Shown here piece after piece: positions 36,129 through 44,752 of a DNA stretch of 64,000 nt (position 1 is the stretch's first letter; each line of letters opens with the position of its first letter). The notes under the pieces are model-generated. The model ran no database searches. It was not told the DNA's origin and saw only the letters and a program-made list of their open reading frames with translations. A program made the position numbers and the translations under genes. The stretch is from Bog-756 sp963725395. Lineage in GTDB: Bacteria > Actinomycetota > Acidimicrobiia > Acidimicrobiales > RAAP-2. The stretch covers positions 433,793 to 497,792 of the forward strand of contig CAVRYH010000004.1 in NCBI GenBank assembly GCA_963725395.1. The letters run 5' to 3'.

Positions 36129-37393
36129 CACTGGTCGGTGATCGTCCCGGCTCCTCCCCCGGGCGACTGGTCGACCGGTTCGAGCGCGGGTTGGACGCTC
36201 CGATCTGCCTCACCTGGGAACTGACCTACGCGTGCAACCTGGCCTGTGTGCACTGCCTCTCCAGCTCCGGCCGCCGCGATCCTGACGAGCTGACCACCGC
36301 CGAGTGCAAGGCGGTGATCGACGAGTTCGAGCGGATGCAGATCTTCTATGTGAACATCGGCGGCGGCGAGCCCACGATCCGCTCCGACTTCTGGGAGCTG
36401 GTGGACTACGCCAACGAGCACCACGTCGGGGTGAAGTTCTCGACCAACGGGTCCCGCATCTCCGACGAGGTGGCCGCTCGGTTGGCGGCCAGCGACTACG
36501 TGGACGTGCAGATCTCGCTCGACGGTGCCACCACGGCGGTCAACGACGCCGTGCGCGGTGAGGGTTCGTACGCCACCGCCATGACGGCCATGCAGCGGCT
36601 GTCCGATGCCGGCTTTCTCGGGTTCAAGCTCTCGGTGGTGGTCACCCGCCACAACGTCGGTCAGTTGGACGCGTTCAAGGCGATCGCCGACCGCCACGGT
36701 GCACAACTGCGGCTCACCAGACTCCGGCCGTCGGGTCGCGGCGCCGACGTCTGGGACGAGCTGCACCCGACGGCCGACCAGCAGCGGTCCCTGTACGACT
36801 GGCTCGTCGGCCACGGTGAGGACGTGCTCACCGGCGACTCGTTCTTCCACTTCGCTGGCTACGGCGAGTCGCTGCCCGGACTCAACCTCTGCGGGGCCGG
36901 GCGCGTGGTCTGCCTGGTCGACCCGGTCGGCGATGTTTACGCGTGCCCCTTCGCCATCCACGACGAGTTCCTGGCCGGCAATGTCCGCCACCCCGGCGGG
37001 TTCGCCCGTGTGTGGCGCGACTCGGAACTGTTCACCGAGCTCCGCCGACCCCAGAGTGCCGGAGCCTGCGGTTCGTGCGGGCACTACGACGCCTGCCGGG
37101 GAGGCTGCATGGCAGCCAAGTTCTTCACCGGGCTGCCGCTCGACGGGCCCGATCCCGAATGCGTCCTCGGTCACGGCGAGCACTCGTTGTCGTCCGGGGC
37201 GAGGGCTGCCGCTCCCCGGTCGTCGCCCGACCACTCGAGACGTCCCCGCTCGGGCGTCGACACGCCGTCCGGCGCGTCGGGTGGCGGGGTCGCCGGCAGC
37301 CGGGTGCCGATCGCGCTCCTCCCCCGCCGTCCCGACCGATCCTGCGACGAGAGTCCGCTCGCCGGTTTCGTTCCCGGCCCTCCGGTGCGCTGA
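36125..37393 (+). CDS. mftC: mycofactocin radical SAM maturase MftC
   Basis: A 422-residue radical SAM/SPASM enzyme. The SAM cluster is bound by Cys37, Cys41 and Cys44 (CNLACVHC). The C-terminal SPASM cysteines include LCGAGRVVC, YACPF and CGSCGHYDACRGGC. It decarboxylates the C-terminal tyrosine of MftA and joins it to the preceding valine. The last 60 or so residues (after ECVLGHGEHS) are a Ser/Pro/Arg-rich tail not expected in the family and look disordered. GTG start coupled to mftB. Confidence 0.93.
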   Translation: MTLVGDRPGSSPGRLVDRFERGLDAPICLTWELTYACNLACVHCLSSSGRRDPDELTTAECKAVIDEFERMQIFYVNIGGGEPTIRSDFWELVDYANEHHVGVKFSTNGSRISDEVAARLAASDYVDVQISLDGATTAVNDAVRGEGSYATAMTAMQRLSDAGFLGFKLSVVVTRHNVGQLDAFKAIADRHGAQLRLTRLRPSGRGADVWDELHPTADQQRSLYDWLVGHGEDVLTGDSFFHFAGYGESLPGLNLCGAGRVVCLVDPVGDVYACPFAIHDEFLAGNVRHPGGFARVWRDSELFTELRRPQSAGACGSCGHYDACRGGCMAAKFFTGLPLDGPDPECVLGHGEHSLSSGARAAAPRSSPDHSRRPRSGVDTPSGASGGGVAGSRVPIALLPRRPDRSCDESPLAGFVPGPPVR

Positions 37394-37417
37394 ACCGATG
37401 GATCGCCAGGCCCGGCC

Positions 37418-38122
37418 GTGACCCGGCTCGACACCGCGGCGTGGCCCGAACTGTCCCGACGGGCCGGCGCCCACGAGGTCCTCATCGTCCCCGTCGGCTC
37501 GACCGAGCAGCACGGTCCCCATCTCCCGGTGACCACCGACACCGACATCGCCCAGGCGGTCGCCGAGCGGGCGGCGGCGCGGTACGGCCGCCTGGTGGTC
37601 GCCCCACCGGTGGCCTACGGATCGAGCGGTGAGCACCAGGCGTTCGCCGGAACCCTGTCGATCGGGCAGGACGCCACCGAACTCCTCCTCGTGGAGCTGG
37701 GACGATCGGCCGTCATCCATTTCGTCGGGGTCGTCATGGTGTCGACGCACGGCGGCAACGCCCGCCCCCTGTCGAGGGCCATCGAGCAGCTCTCACGCGA
37801 AGGGCACCCGGTCGTGGCGTGGACACCCCGGTGGCGGGGTGATCTGCACGCCGGAAGGACCGAAACGTCGTTGATGCTGGCGATCGCTCCCGACCGGGTC
37901 CGAGCTGACCGGGCGGAACCGGGAGATCGACGCCCGATGACGGAGCTGTGGCCCCTCCTGGCCGAGGGGGGCATGCGCTCGGTGAGCGGGAACGGCGTCC
38001 TCGGCGATCCCACCGATGCCAGCGCCGAAGAGGGGTTCCGCCTCTTGGACCAGGCGGTCGGTGATCTGATGGGCACCGTCCGCCGGCTCCGGGACTCGAC
38101 GACCGCCGGGATGGCGGGTTGA
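37418..38122 (+). CDS. mftE: mycofactocin peptidase MftE (creatininase family)
   Basis: A 234-residue metal-dependent peptidase of the creatininase fold. VPVGSTEQHGPHLPVTTDTDIA carries the metal ligands (Glu, His, Asp), YGSSGEHQAFAGTLSIG and VVMVSTHGGNARPL the others, and the metal-binding GRTETSLML closes it. It releases the C-terminal dipeptide from modified MftA. It follows mftC after only 24 bases, where mftD sits in mycobacteria. Its end overlaps the SDR gene start (TTGA). Confidence 0.9.
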   Translation: MTRLDTAAWPELSRRAGAHEVLIVPVGSTEQHGPHLPVTTDTDIAQAVAERAAARYGRLVVAPPVAYGSSGEHQAFAGTLSIGQDATELLLVELGRSAVIHFVGVVMVSTHGGNARPLSRAIEQLSREGHPVVAWTPRWRGDLHAGRTETSLMLAIAPDRVRADRAEPGDRRPMTELWPLLAEGGMRSVSGNGVLGDPTDASAEEGFRLLDQAVGDLMGTVRRLRDSTTAGMAG

Positions 38123-38940
38123 GCCGCGTCGCCGTGGTCACCGGGGCCGCCCGCGGGATCGGGGCGGCCACGGTGCTGGGCCTGGCGGAGGCGGGCTGGT
38201 CGGTGGTGGCGGTCGATCGGGCCGCCGATGACGAGCGACTCCCCTACGCCATGGGCAGCGAAGCCCAGCTGCGGGCCGTCGTGGAGTCGGCCCGGATCGT
38301 CGCTACGGGAGAGACGGCCGAGTCGGGCACGCCCGCTCGTATCGTCGCCCATGTGGCCGACACCACCGACGAGGCGGCGCTGGCCGGGGCGGTGGCGCTG
38401 GCCGAGGAGCACTTCGGTGGCCTCGACGCCATGGTGGCCGTGGCCGGGGTCATCGCCGGCGGCGTCCCGCTGTGGGAGATGCCGGCCGACCAGCTCGACG
38501 CCGTCCTGGGCGTCGACCTCGGCGGCCCGATCGCCGCGGCCCGGGTCGGCATCCCGGCGCTGCTGCGCCGGGATGCCCCCCGGCAGGGACGGTTCCTGGC
38601 CGTCGCGTCGGCTGCAGCCACGCGGGGGCTACCGCTGCTCGCCGCCTACGGGGCCGCCAAGGCCGGGGTCGCCGGACTGGTGAGGGGGCTCGGCGCGGAG
38701 CTGGCCGACACCGGGGTCACGGCCAACGCGGTCAGCCCGGGATCGACCGCCACCGCCGTCCTCGGGGAGAGTGCCCGGCTCTACGGACTGGCGGACGCCG
38801 GGGCGTTCGCCGATCAACAGCCCATCAAGCGACTGCTCGCCCCCGAGGAGGTGGCCGCGGCACTCGTCTGGCTCGCCGGACCCGAGAGCAGTGGGATCAC
38901 CGGGGCCGTGATCCCCGTGGACGGCGGCCTGTCGTTGTGA
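38119..38940 (+). CDS. mycofactocin-coupled SDR family oxidoreductase
   Basis: A 273-residue short-chain dehydrogenase. VVTGAARGIGAATVLG, VAGVIAGGVPLWEMPADQLDAVLGVDLGG, the YxxxK as YGAAKAG, and an insertion around residues 35-75 (DDERLPYAMGSEAQLRAVVESARI) typical of the SDRs found with mycofactocin, in which bound NAD is reoxidised by mycofactocin. The TTG start overlaps the mftE stop and its stop overlaps mftF (GTGA), so it is made with the maturation enzymes. The alcohol it oxidises is unknown. Confidence 0.85.
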   Translation: MSRVAVVTGAARGIGAATVLGLAEAGWSVVAVDRAADDERLPYAMGSEAQLRAVVESARIVATGETAESGTPARIVAHVADTTDEAALAGAVALAEEHFGGLDAMVAVAGVIAGGVPLWEMPADQLDAVLGVDLGGPIAAARVGIPALLRRDAPRQGRFLAVASAAATRGLPLLAAYGAAKAGVAGLVRGLGAELADTGVTANAVSPGSTATAVLGESARLYGLADAGAFADQQPIKRLLAPEEVAAALVWLAGPESSGITGAVIPVDGGLSL

Positions 38941-40397
38941 GCCGGCTCCCCGAGGGGTTCGGGATCGAGCTCGACCGATCGGTGAGGACGTTCAGGGATG
39001 GACAGGTGCTGGTGGGCGGCCACCCGCCCCGCGTGGTCACGCTCACCCCCGCCGGGGCGGGGGCCCTGGCCACGCTGACCTCCGGGCCGGCCGTTCCGGT
39101 TGCAGCCCGCGACCTCGCGGGCCGGCTGGTGGCAGCGGGCATGGCCCATCCCCACTGGACAGGGGACAGGGGGCCGGGGGCCGGACAGAGGACGGTGACC
39201 ATCGTCGTGCCCGCCCACGACCGCGTCGCCGAGCTCGACCGGTGTCTCGACTCTTTGACCTCCTCGTCCCCCGGGATTCCGGTCCTGGTCATCGACGACG
39301 CCTCGGCCGACTCCGGGTCGTTGGAGCGGGTGTGCGCACGCCACGGAGCCCGGGTCATCAAGCGAACGGTCCGCGGGGGCCCGGGAGCCGCCCGCAACGA
39401 CGCGCTCCGGGTCGTGGACACCGAATTGATCGCCTTCGTGGACAGCGACTGCACCGTGACGTCCGGTTGGCTGACCGGATTGCTGCCCCTGTTCGCGGAC
39501 CCGACCGTCGGGGCGGTCGCGCCGCGGATCCGTCCCCGGCATGGCACCTCTCCTCCCGCCGGGTCGACGCTCCGCAGCTATTCGGACAGCCGCTCCGCAC
39601 TCGACATGGGGCCGGATCCGGGGGAGGTGGGTGCCGAGCGACAGGTGCGCTACGTGCCGACGGCCACCTTGGTGGTGAGGAGAACAGCCGTGCCGGGTGG
39701 CTTCGACCCGGACCTCATCATCGGTGAGGACGTGGACCTGGTCTGGCGATTGCTCGCCGCCGGGTGGCGCGTCCGCTACGAGCCCGCGGTGGTCGTCCAC
39801 CATGGCGAACCACGCTCGTGGCCCGCGCTCATGGCCAGACGATTCCGCTACGGCACCTCGGCCGGTCCGCTGGCCCGCCGCCACGGCCGACGCCTGGCCC
39901 CCGTGGAACTCTGGCCGTGGCCGACGTTCGTGGCGGGAGCGCTCCTCGTTGGTCGCCCCCGGGTGGCCATCGTCGCACTGGTCGCCTCGACCGCCGCCAT
40001 GGAGCGCCGGACCCGTGACCGTGGGATCCCGCTCGCCCAGGCGGCCAGGTGGAGCGCGGGCGGGGCGGGATGGACCCTGGTCGGGATCGGGCATGCCGCC
40101 ACGATGCTGGCGGGACCGGCCGTCGCCGCGCTGGCCTTCCTCGGTCGCCGTGGGCGTCTGGCGTGCGCCCTTTTGGCCCTGACTCCCCCGGCTGTGGACT
40201 GGTGGCGCCGGAGGCCCCGCCTCGATCCGGTCCGCTGGACCGTGGCATCGTTGGCCGACGACCTGGCCTACGGCGCGGGTGTCTGGGCGGGGTGTTTCAC
40301 CTCCGGGACGCTCGCCCCGCTCGTCCCGGTGGTCCACCTGACGAACTCGGCGAGCCGCTCTGCCCCTGATTCTTCGTCGCTCACAGCACTCGGCTGA
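38937..40397 (+). CDS. mftF: mycofactocin glycosyltransferase MftF
   Basis: A 486-residue family-2 glycosyltransferase. A PqqD-like N-terminal segment (LTPAGAGALATL) is followed by the GT2 core VTIVVPAHDRVAELDRCLDSL, FVDSDCTVTSGWL (DxD-like) and IIGEDVDLVWRLLAAGWRVRYEP, then several C-terminal hydrophobic helices. MftF adds a glucose chain to mycofactocin, keeping it in the cell. The GTG at 38937 overlaps the SDR stop. Last gene of the operon; the final 30 residues are an unconserved Ser-rich tail. Confidence 0.9.
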   Translation: MSRLPEGFGIELDRSVRTFRDGQVLVGGHPPRVVTLTPAGAGALATLTSGPAVPVAARDLAGRLVAAGMAHPHWTGDRGPGAGQRTVTIVVPAHDRVAELDRCLDSLTSSSPGIPVLVIDDASADSGSLERVCARHGARVIKRTVRGGPGAARNDALRVVDTELIAFVDSDCTVTSGWLTGLLPLFADPTVGAVAPRIRPRHGTSPPAGSTLRSYSDSRSALDMGPDPGEVGAERQVRYVPTATLVVRRTAVPGGFDPDLIIGEDVDLVWRLLAAGWRVRYEPAVVVHHGEPRSWPALMARRFRYGTSAGPLARRHGRRLAPVELWPWPTFVAGALLVGRPRVAIVALVASTAAMERRTRDRGIPLAQAARWSAGGAGWTLVGIGHAATMLAGPAVAALAFLGRRGRLACALLALTPPAVDWWRRRPRLDPVRWTVASLADDLAYGAGVWAGCFTSGTLAPLVPVVHLTNSASRSAPDSSSLTALG

Positions 40398-40695
40398 CCA
40401 CTGAGGGAAGCAAGCGCGGGACGCGGTGCCCGTCGTGCCGGAGTTTTCCCCAATTTACACCCCGGTCCATGCTTGATATCACCGCGTTCTTGTGGAAAAG
40501 ACACTCCGTCCGACCTGGGCATCTTTTTCGCAGATAGGTGGTATCTGATTTCAAGAATATGAAGGGTATTTACCCAGCTGAAAGGCACTCTTCTGATGCC
40601 GACACAGAAGAAAGTCGGCCAATGGGTATACTTGGCAAACAAGTCGATGCCGATCTGGTCCAAAGGATGCGAATCAGGACCATCTGAGCGCCGAG
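40398..40695 (+). other. low-GC non-coding segment with five hairpins
   Basis: Between mftF and the Rpf leader the composition drops to roughly half GC, unlike anything else here, and no convincing gene is present. Five perfect short hairpins follow one another: 40531-40547 (CAGATA/TATCTG), 40564-40575 (GGGT/ACCC), 40598-40619 (GCCGAC/GTCGGC), 40618-40636 (GCCAA/TTGGC) and 40657-40681 (GGTCC/GGACC). The second half is less organised. A structured RNA, a long 5' untranslated region or a decayed foreign insert are possible. Strand is not determined. Confidence 0.4.
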
Positions 40696-40857
40696 TTTCT
40701 TCGGTGAACGGCAGCGGCACGGTAGGGGCCGCCGCGCGGTCAGCCGTGCAGTTCGTGGCCCGATGGCCACCTGCCCATCGAACCGAGATTCCCGACCGTC
40801 GAGAAACGAGTGATGCACACACGAGGCAATCCTGGGCGTAACTAACACCGGCCGCAC

Positions 40858-40985
40858 ACCCTAGGGCGTGAAGCCAGGACGGACGATGCCTTCCCGCTCG
40901 CCGTCCGGGGACCGCATGCGAAGGCCGGAGCCCGCCAACACCGAGCAGAGGAAGGCGCCATCGCGCGCCCTACGAAGGGAGGTGC
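40858..40985 (+). promoter_or_regulatory. structured leader of the Rpf gene, possible c-di-AMP riboswitch
   Basis: Directly before the Rpf-like gene are GGACGG (40877-40882) pairing with CCGTCC (40901-40906), and GCCTTCC (40888-40894) able to pair with GGAAGGC (40950-40956). AGGGCGTGAAGCC upstream resembles the GGGUGAA core of ydaO-type leaders, which precede rpf genes in actinobacteria. AGGGAGG then serves as ribosome site. The match to ydaO is partial, so the class is a guess. Confidence 0.3.
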
Positions 40986-40986
40986 C

Positions 40987-41586
40987 ATGCGGACCCGCAT
41001 TGCACTCGTGGCGATCACACCGATCGCCGTCATCACCGTCAGTACCCTGGTCCAGGCTGCCACCGTGCAGTCCACCGGGGCCGAGCCGACCCCGTCATCG
41101 GGGAGAGCCCCCATTGCCAGTCCCCTCCCACCCGATCGACTGATCGCCTACCAGGGGGTCACCAAGCCGACATCGGACCCCGTGGATCAAAAGGTGCTGT
41201 TCGATCTCGGTGGAGCGCTGCTTGCGCACCCACCGACCACCACGACGGCCGCGGTCAAGGCCGTGCCGGCCGTGGCTCCCGCTCCGACCGTGGCTGCCGC
41301 TCCGGCCCCGGCTCCCGCACCGGCCATCACCGCGTCCACGGACACGGTGACCCCGGAGCAGCGTGCGGCATGGGAGCGGGTCGCCATGTGCGAAGAGGGA
41401 GGCAACTGGACGTCCGATGGGGGCCAGTTCAGCGGTGGACTGGGCATCACCCGGGCCAACTGGGCCGCCTACGGCGGGACCCAGTTCGCCCCCGAGGGGG
41501 CCGAGGCGACCGAGGATCAGCAGATCATGGTGGCCGAACGCATCGAGGCCTCACCCCCGGATCAGGACGGCTGCGCAGGCTGGTGA
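40987..41586 (+). CDS. Rpf-like transglycosylase, secreted
   Basis: A 199-residue exported protein. A signal peptide (about 1-24, MRTRIALVAITPIAVITVSTLVQA), an Ala/Pro/Thr linker (about 78-120) and a resuscitation-promoting-factor domain at the C-terminus: AWERVAMCEEGGNW with the catalytic Glu, GGLGITRANW, GGTQFAPEGAEATEDQQIMVAERI and a second Cys near the end for the disulfide. Rpf proteins cut peptidoglycan and help dormant cells resume growth. AGGGAGG before the ATG. Confidence 0.88.
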   Translation: MRTRIALVAITPIAVITVSTLVQAATVQSTGAEPTPSSGRAPIASPLPPDRLIAYQGVTKPTSDPVDQKVLFDLGGALLAHPPTTTTAAVKAVPAVAPAPTVAAAPAPAPAPAITASTDTVTPEQRAAWERVAMCEEGGNWTSDGGQFSGGLGITRANWAAYGGTQFAPEGAEATEDQQIMVAERIEASPPDQDGCAGW

Positions 41587-41634
41587 GCGCGGTGTCGATG
41601 GCTGCGCCATTGGACGACGCGACTCGCGAGACGA

Positions 41635-41663
41635 ATCCCGGCCGGCTGCCAGTCGGCCGGGAT
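41635..41663 (+). terminator. hairpin after the Rpf gene
   Basis: ATCCCGGCCG (41635-41644) pairs perfectly with CGGCCGGGAT (41654-41663) across a nine-base loop. It lies about 50 bases after the Rpf stop and lacks a T run, like many terminators in GC-rich actinobacteria. The rest of the gap to 41987 shows no gene I can support. Confidence 0.5.
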
Positions 41664-41987
41664 CTTCGCGCCCACGGCGCCGACGCTGTGGGTTCGCTCA
41701 CGGTTCGGGCGGTCGCGACTGCGGCAGGACCGGCGGGGACAAAGGCCACGTGCTCGGACGCGCCTCTGGAGGTCAGCCGCAGCACTGGTGGCTCGACGTC
41801 GAACTGACGGAGCCGCGACCGCCGGAGCAGTCGCCGTCGGGAGCGCATCGGTTGCTCTTCCCGGAACACTGTCGCTGCACCGCCGGGCGCACAGCCCCCC
41901 GACGTTCAATCGCTCTCCCGAGTACCGACCCGACGACTCGCCCGATTACCGAGCAGGTCGTCGGGCCGGCACCCGACAGAGGTCCGA

Positions 41988-42191
41988 TCAGATCTTGCGG
42001 ACCTGGCTTGCCTGCAGGCCCTTTTGGCCCTGCTTGGTCTCGAACTCCACACGCTGACCCTCCGCGAGATCGCGGAAGCCCTCCATCTGGATCTCCGACT
42101 GGTGAACGAAGAGGTCATCCCCGCCGCCGTCAGGCGTGATAAATCCAAAGCCCTTCTCGGCGTTGAACCACTTGACTGCACCTACACCCAT
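41988..42191 (-). CDS. cold-shock protein CspA family
   Basis: A 67-residue nucleic-acid chaperone. MGVGAVKWFNAEKGFGFITPDGGGDDLFVHQSEI contains RNP1 (KGFGFI) and RNP2 (DLFVH); it ends VEFETKQGQKGLQASQVRKI. The ATG at 42191, with AAGGAGA shortly upstream, gives the normal family length; the longer frame to 42236 adds an unconserved stretch. Csp proteins melt RNA structure. The 230 bases between it and the DUF998 gene (on the same strand) probably contain its promoter and long leader. Confidence 0.95.
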   Translation of the reverse strand: MGVGAVKWFNAEKGFGFITPDGGGDDLFVHQSEIQMEGFRDLAEGQRVEFETKQGQKGLQASQVRKI

Positions 42192-42421
42192 AACTGTGTC
42201 TCCTTGAAATTCACGCACGGTAACGCGGGGATCCATTGTGAAGCCCTACATGCATCGGCCCGCGTGATTGGGTCGATGACCCCATAACCCTAGGCGGAAC
42301 CGGAGCCCAACGCGGCAAATCGTCGATTTCACGCACGAACCAACGTCGGCCGGGCCCACATCGGCGCCCCGATCGGGGGACGGTCACCATCGCCGAGCGG
42401 TATCTCCCGGGCCGGGCGTCG

Positions 42422-43195
42422 TCAGGATTGACGGATGCGCGCGGCCCTTTCCGGTGCGGTGCCCAACTCGCGTTCGAAGACCCACTCGGCCCAGGTGCGA
42501 CCGAGCGGGACCACGTGCTGTGCCCGCTCGAACACCTCGGCGACGACCATGACCGAGAACGCCACGAAGAAGACGGGTTCGACCAGTGTGCCCAGTCGGT
42601 CGGTGAGATAGGCCAGGCCGAGGAGCGGATAGCCGACGGCCAGCACCTCGACCAGGCCCTCGTACACGCGGGCGATGGGAACGCCGCTCCCCCGGGTCCG
42701 CCGCATGGCGATGACGGCAGCCGTGGTCAGCGTGGCGAATTCGACGATGCCCGACACCACATGGACGTAGTGGTGGACGGGTAGTTGGAGATTCCATTCC
42801 ATGCGGCGACAGGTGGCGCTCAACCCTTCGGAACAGGCGTAGGGGAACCATCCCCCGACGCCACCGGCCACGGAGAAGGCCACCATCCACTTCCACTCGC
42901 GTCGCCGTCCACCCTCACCCAGCGGGCCCCGTAGCAGCAGCGCTGCGGTCAGGAGCACCCCGGCCGCGACGTCGGCATCGGACATCAGCCAGGCATGAGG
43001 CCTCCCCGTGGCCTCGAGATCCGAGAAGAAGCCGTTGACCGAGGGCATCAGGCCGGGCACAAAGGGCACCACCACCCACCAGTTGTAGGCGACCACACCG
43101 GCGATCACCAGACCCTTGGCGGCACCGATCCTGGCTCGGTGGCGCCCGGCCGACACCCGGGTACCCCCAGCGAACGGATGCACCAGCAACTGCAT
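42422..43195 (-). CDS. DUF998-like membrane protein
   Basis: A 257-residue protein with about six hydrophobic helices. It begins with a short cytosolic part and shows NGFFSDLEATGRPHAWLMSDADVAAGVLL, an N-terminal signature of DUF998-like proteins, and a conserved-looking CSEGLSATCRR between helices 3 and 4 (two cysteines that could form an extracytoplasmic disulfide). Function is unknown. It stands alone between csp and a sulfotransferase gene. Confidence 0.65.
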   Translation of the reverse strand: MQLLVHPFAGGTRVSAGRHRARIGAAKGLVIAGVVAYNWWVVVPFVPGLMPSVNGFFSDLEATGRPHAWLMSDADVAAGVLLTAALLLRGPLGEGGRRREWKWMVAFSVAGGVGGWFPYACSEGLSATCRRMEWNLQLPVHHYVHVVSGIVEFATLTTAAVIAMRRTRGSGVPIARVYEGLVEVLAVGYPLLGLAYLTDRLGTLVEPVFFVAFSVMVVAEVFERAQHVVPLGRTWAEWVFERELGTAPERAARIRQS

Positions 43196-43225
43196 GCCTC
43201 CTCCAACAGGCGCAGGACGCGAACA

Positions 43226-43273
43226 TTCCCGGGGAGGCAGGATCCCGGCTTCCCGGGGAGGCAGGATCCCGGC
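43226..43273. repeat. 24-bp perfect tandem duplication
   Basis: A 24-base unit starting TTCCCGGGGAGGCAGG occurs twice head to tail (43226-43249 and 43250-43273) with no mismatch. It sits upstream of the DUF998 gene start (43195) in non-coding DNA. Each unit contains short GC palindromes (CCCGGG-like and GGATCC-like), so it may be a recent slippage event or a doubled binding site. Confidence 0.8.
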
Positions 43274-43355
43274 GGCCCGACTTCAGGGGAACGCAGACCC
43301 CCCGGGCCAGCGTGAACCCGGTGGCGGTGCCGCGGGTGCCGTGCCCGAGAGACGT

Positions 43356-44327
43356 TCAGGCGCCCGAACCCGTCGCCCGTTGGAAATCCACATCCGACCA
43401 TCTCGTGGTCGGGAACCATTGGAACACCTTGCTCAGCGTGGTGATCTCACGATCGTCCAGACGCTTCTGCCACGAATCGGGCATCTCGGAGGCAACCCGG
43501 TTCAGGACGAATCCCTCGCCCGGGGTGTCGTGCTCGCGGAGGTAGTTCTCGACTTCGGGAGTCCACTCGACCTGCAGGTCGGCGAAGAGCCTTCGGAACT
43601 CCGTCTCCGGGTCGGCGCACATCGCCTCGTGCGATCGAACCAACCACCCGGGGTGTCGGGCGATCGCTTGCTCGAGGGCGCAGCTCAAAAGACCGATCTT
43701 CCAGCTCATCCGCTCGATGGGGTCAGGACCGGGGTACGGGACGCCCCAGGGTTCGACAAAGCGTTTCCGGACGTCGGCCCGCTTCTCCAGGGTCGCGTTG
43801 CGAGCATCCTTGAGATTCACGTCGAGCCAGCTGGCCAGTACGTTGGCCGGGTGACGAACCAGGACGAGCACGTCGACGTCGAACTCGGAAACCAGCCAGT
43901 CCAGAGCCAACTGGGCGTGGATCGACTTGGCGATCACACGCCGCCCGCCCAGGAAGTCCGACGATCCCGTCCGCGGATCGCGCGCCAGCGTCCCCGCCAG
44001 CCACGCCACCGGATCCAGCCTGCCGTCGAAGATCCGCCTGCGGGACCCGGGTCCGAGCATCTGACGGGCTCGAGCGATCCGATCGCCCTCGGGGCCTCCG
44101 CTGAGGATCCACTCCCAGAGCACGCGGTAGGACGGCGCCGACATCCCGGGGTCGAGCACGGGATAACGACCCAGTCGGCGCTTGGCGTGGATGGCCGGCG
44201 GCGAGAAGTCCTCATTGTCGGGCTCGCCGAGCGTGCAGATGCCCGAACCCCTCGCCAGCGTCCGCGACGTCCAGGTCGTGCCCGAGCGGGGCAGTCCCAC
44301 GATCACCAGCGGTCGACCACCGCTCAT
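43356..44327 (-). CDS. sulfotransferase family protein
   Basis: A 323-residue PAPS-dependent sulfotransferase-fold protein. LVIVGLPRSGTTWTSRTLA is the 5'-phosphosulfate loop, and VLVLVRHPANVLASWLDVN the 3'-phosphate-binding region. The ATG at 44327 places the loop about ten residues in; the longer frame to 44417 is unlikely. The acceptor (a glycan, lipid or small molecule) is unknown, and no PAPS synthesis genes are near. Confidence 0.82.
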   Translation of the reverse strand: MSGGRPLVIVGLPRSGTTWTSRTLARGSGICTLGEPDNEDFSPPAIHAKRRLGRYPVLDPGMSAPSYRVLWEWILSGGPEGDRIARARQMLGPGSRRRIFDGRLDPVAWLAGTLARDPRTGSSDFLGGRRVIAKSIHAQLALDWLVSEFDVDVLVLVRHPANVLASWLDVNLKDARNATLEKRADVRKRFVEPWGVPYPGPDPIERMSWKIGLLSCALEQAIARHPGWLVRSHEAMCADPETEFRRLFADLQVEWTPEVENYLREHDTPGEGFVLNRVASEMPDSWQKRLDDREITTLSKVFQWFPTTRWSDVDFQRATGSGA

Positions 44328-44527
44328 GTCGTGTCCTCCGGCTGCTCCCCGTGGGGCGCCTCGGTACTCACGTAGCGCCGCCCCCGTTGTGACCCGAACT
44401 CGATCCACGAGATCCAAGCCACGGGTCCCTCGACTGGATCGACCCGTGATCGGCGGAATGGCCCCTCACGGCGCGCATCGTACCAAAGAGCCCATCCCGG
44501 GCGGCCGGCTGTGGGCACTGGCCGCCT

Positions 44528-44752
44528 CTAGTGGCCGGAGGTCTCCTGGAGGTGGAGGGCGCGGCGCGGACACTCGGCCACCGCTCTCGTGGCGAGCTCG
44601 ACGAGTGCGGTGGGTACCGGCGTCCCGTCGACAATGGGATAACCCCACTCGTCGAGGGTCACCCGCTCGGGCAGGATCTCGGCGCAATAGCCGTACGCGT
44701 CACAGGCCACCGGGTCCACACGCAGGCGCAGGGCGACCCGGGTGGCGTTCAC
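44528..44752 (-). CDS. ferredoxin (3Fe-4S/4Fe-4S single-cluster type)
   Basis: A 74-residue ferredoxin. LRVDPVACDAYGYCAEILPE gives the first ligands (C-x5-C) and VAECPRRALHL the last CP. The middle residue of the usual CxxCxxC is not cysteine, as in the 3Fe-4S ferredoxins that partner P450s and flavoproteins. The GTG at 44752 overlaps the NuoF-like stop (GTGA), making it the last gene of a five-gene coupled operon. It probably carries electrons to or from the NuoF-like protein. Confidence 0.85.
   Translation of the reverse strand: MNATRVALRLRVDPVACDAYGYCAEILPERVTLDEWGYPIVDGTPVPTALVELATRAVAECPRRALHLQETSGH

Noticed and set aside
40268..40841. Two short open frames (184 aa minus, 81 aa plus) over the low-GC segment
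   Set aside because: No family resemblance, poor codon bias and no ribosome site; the hairpins explain the sequence better.
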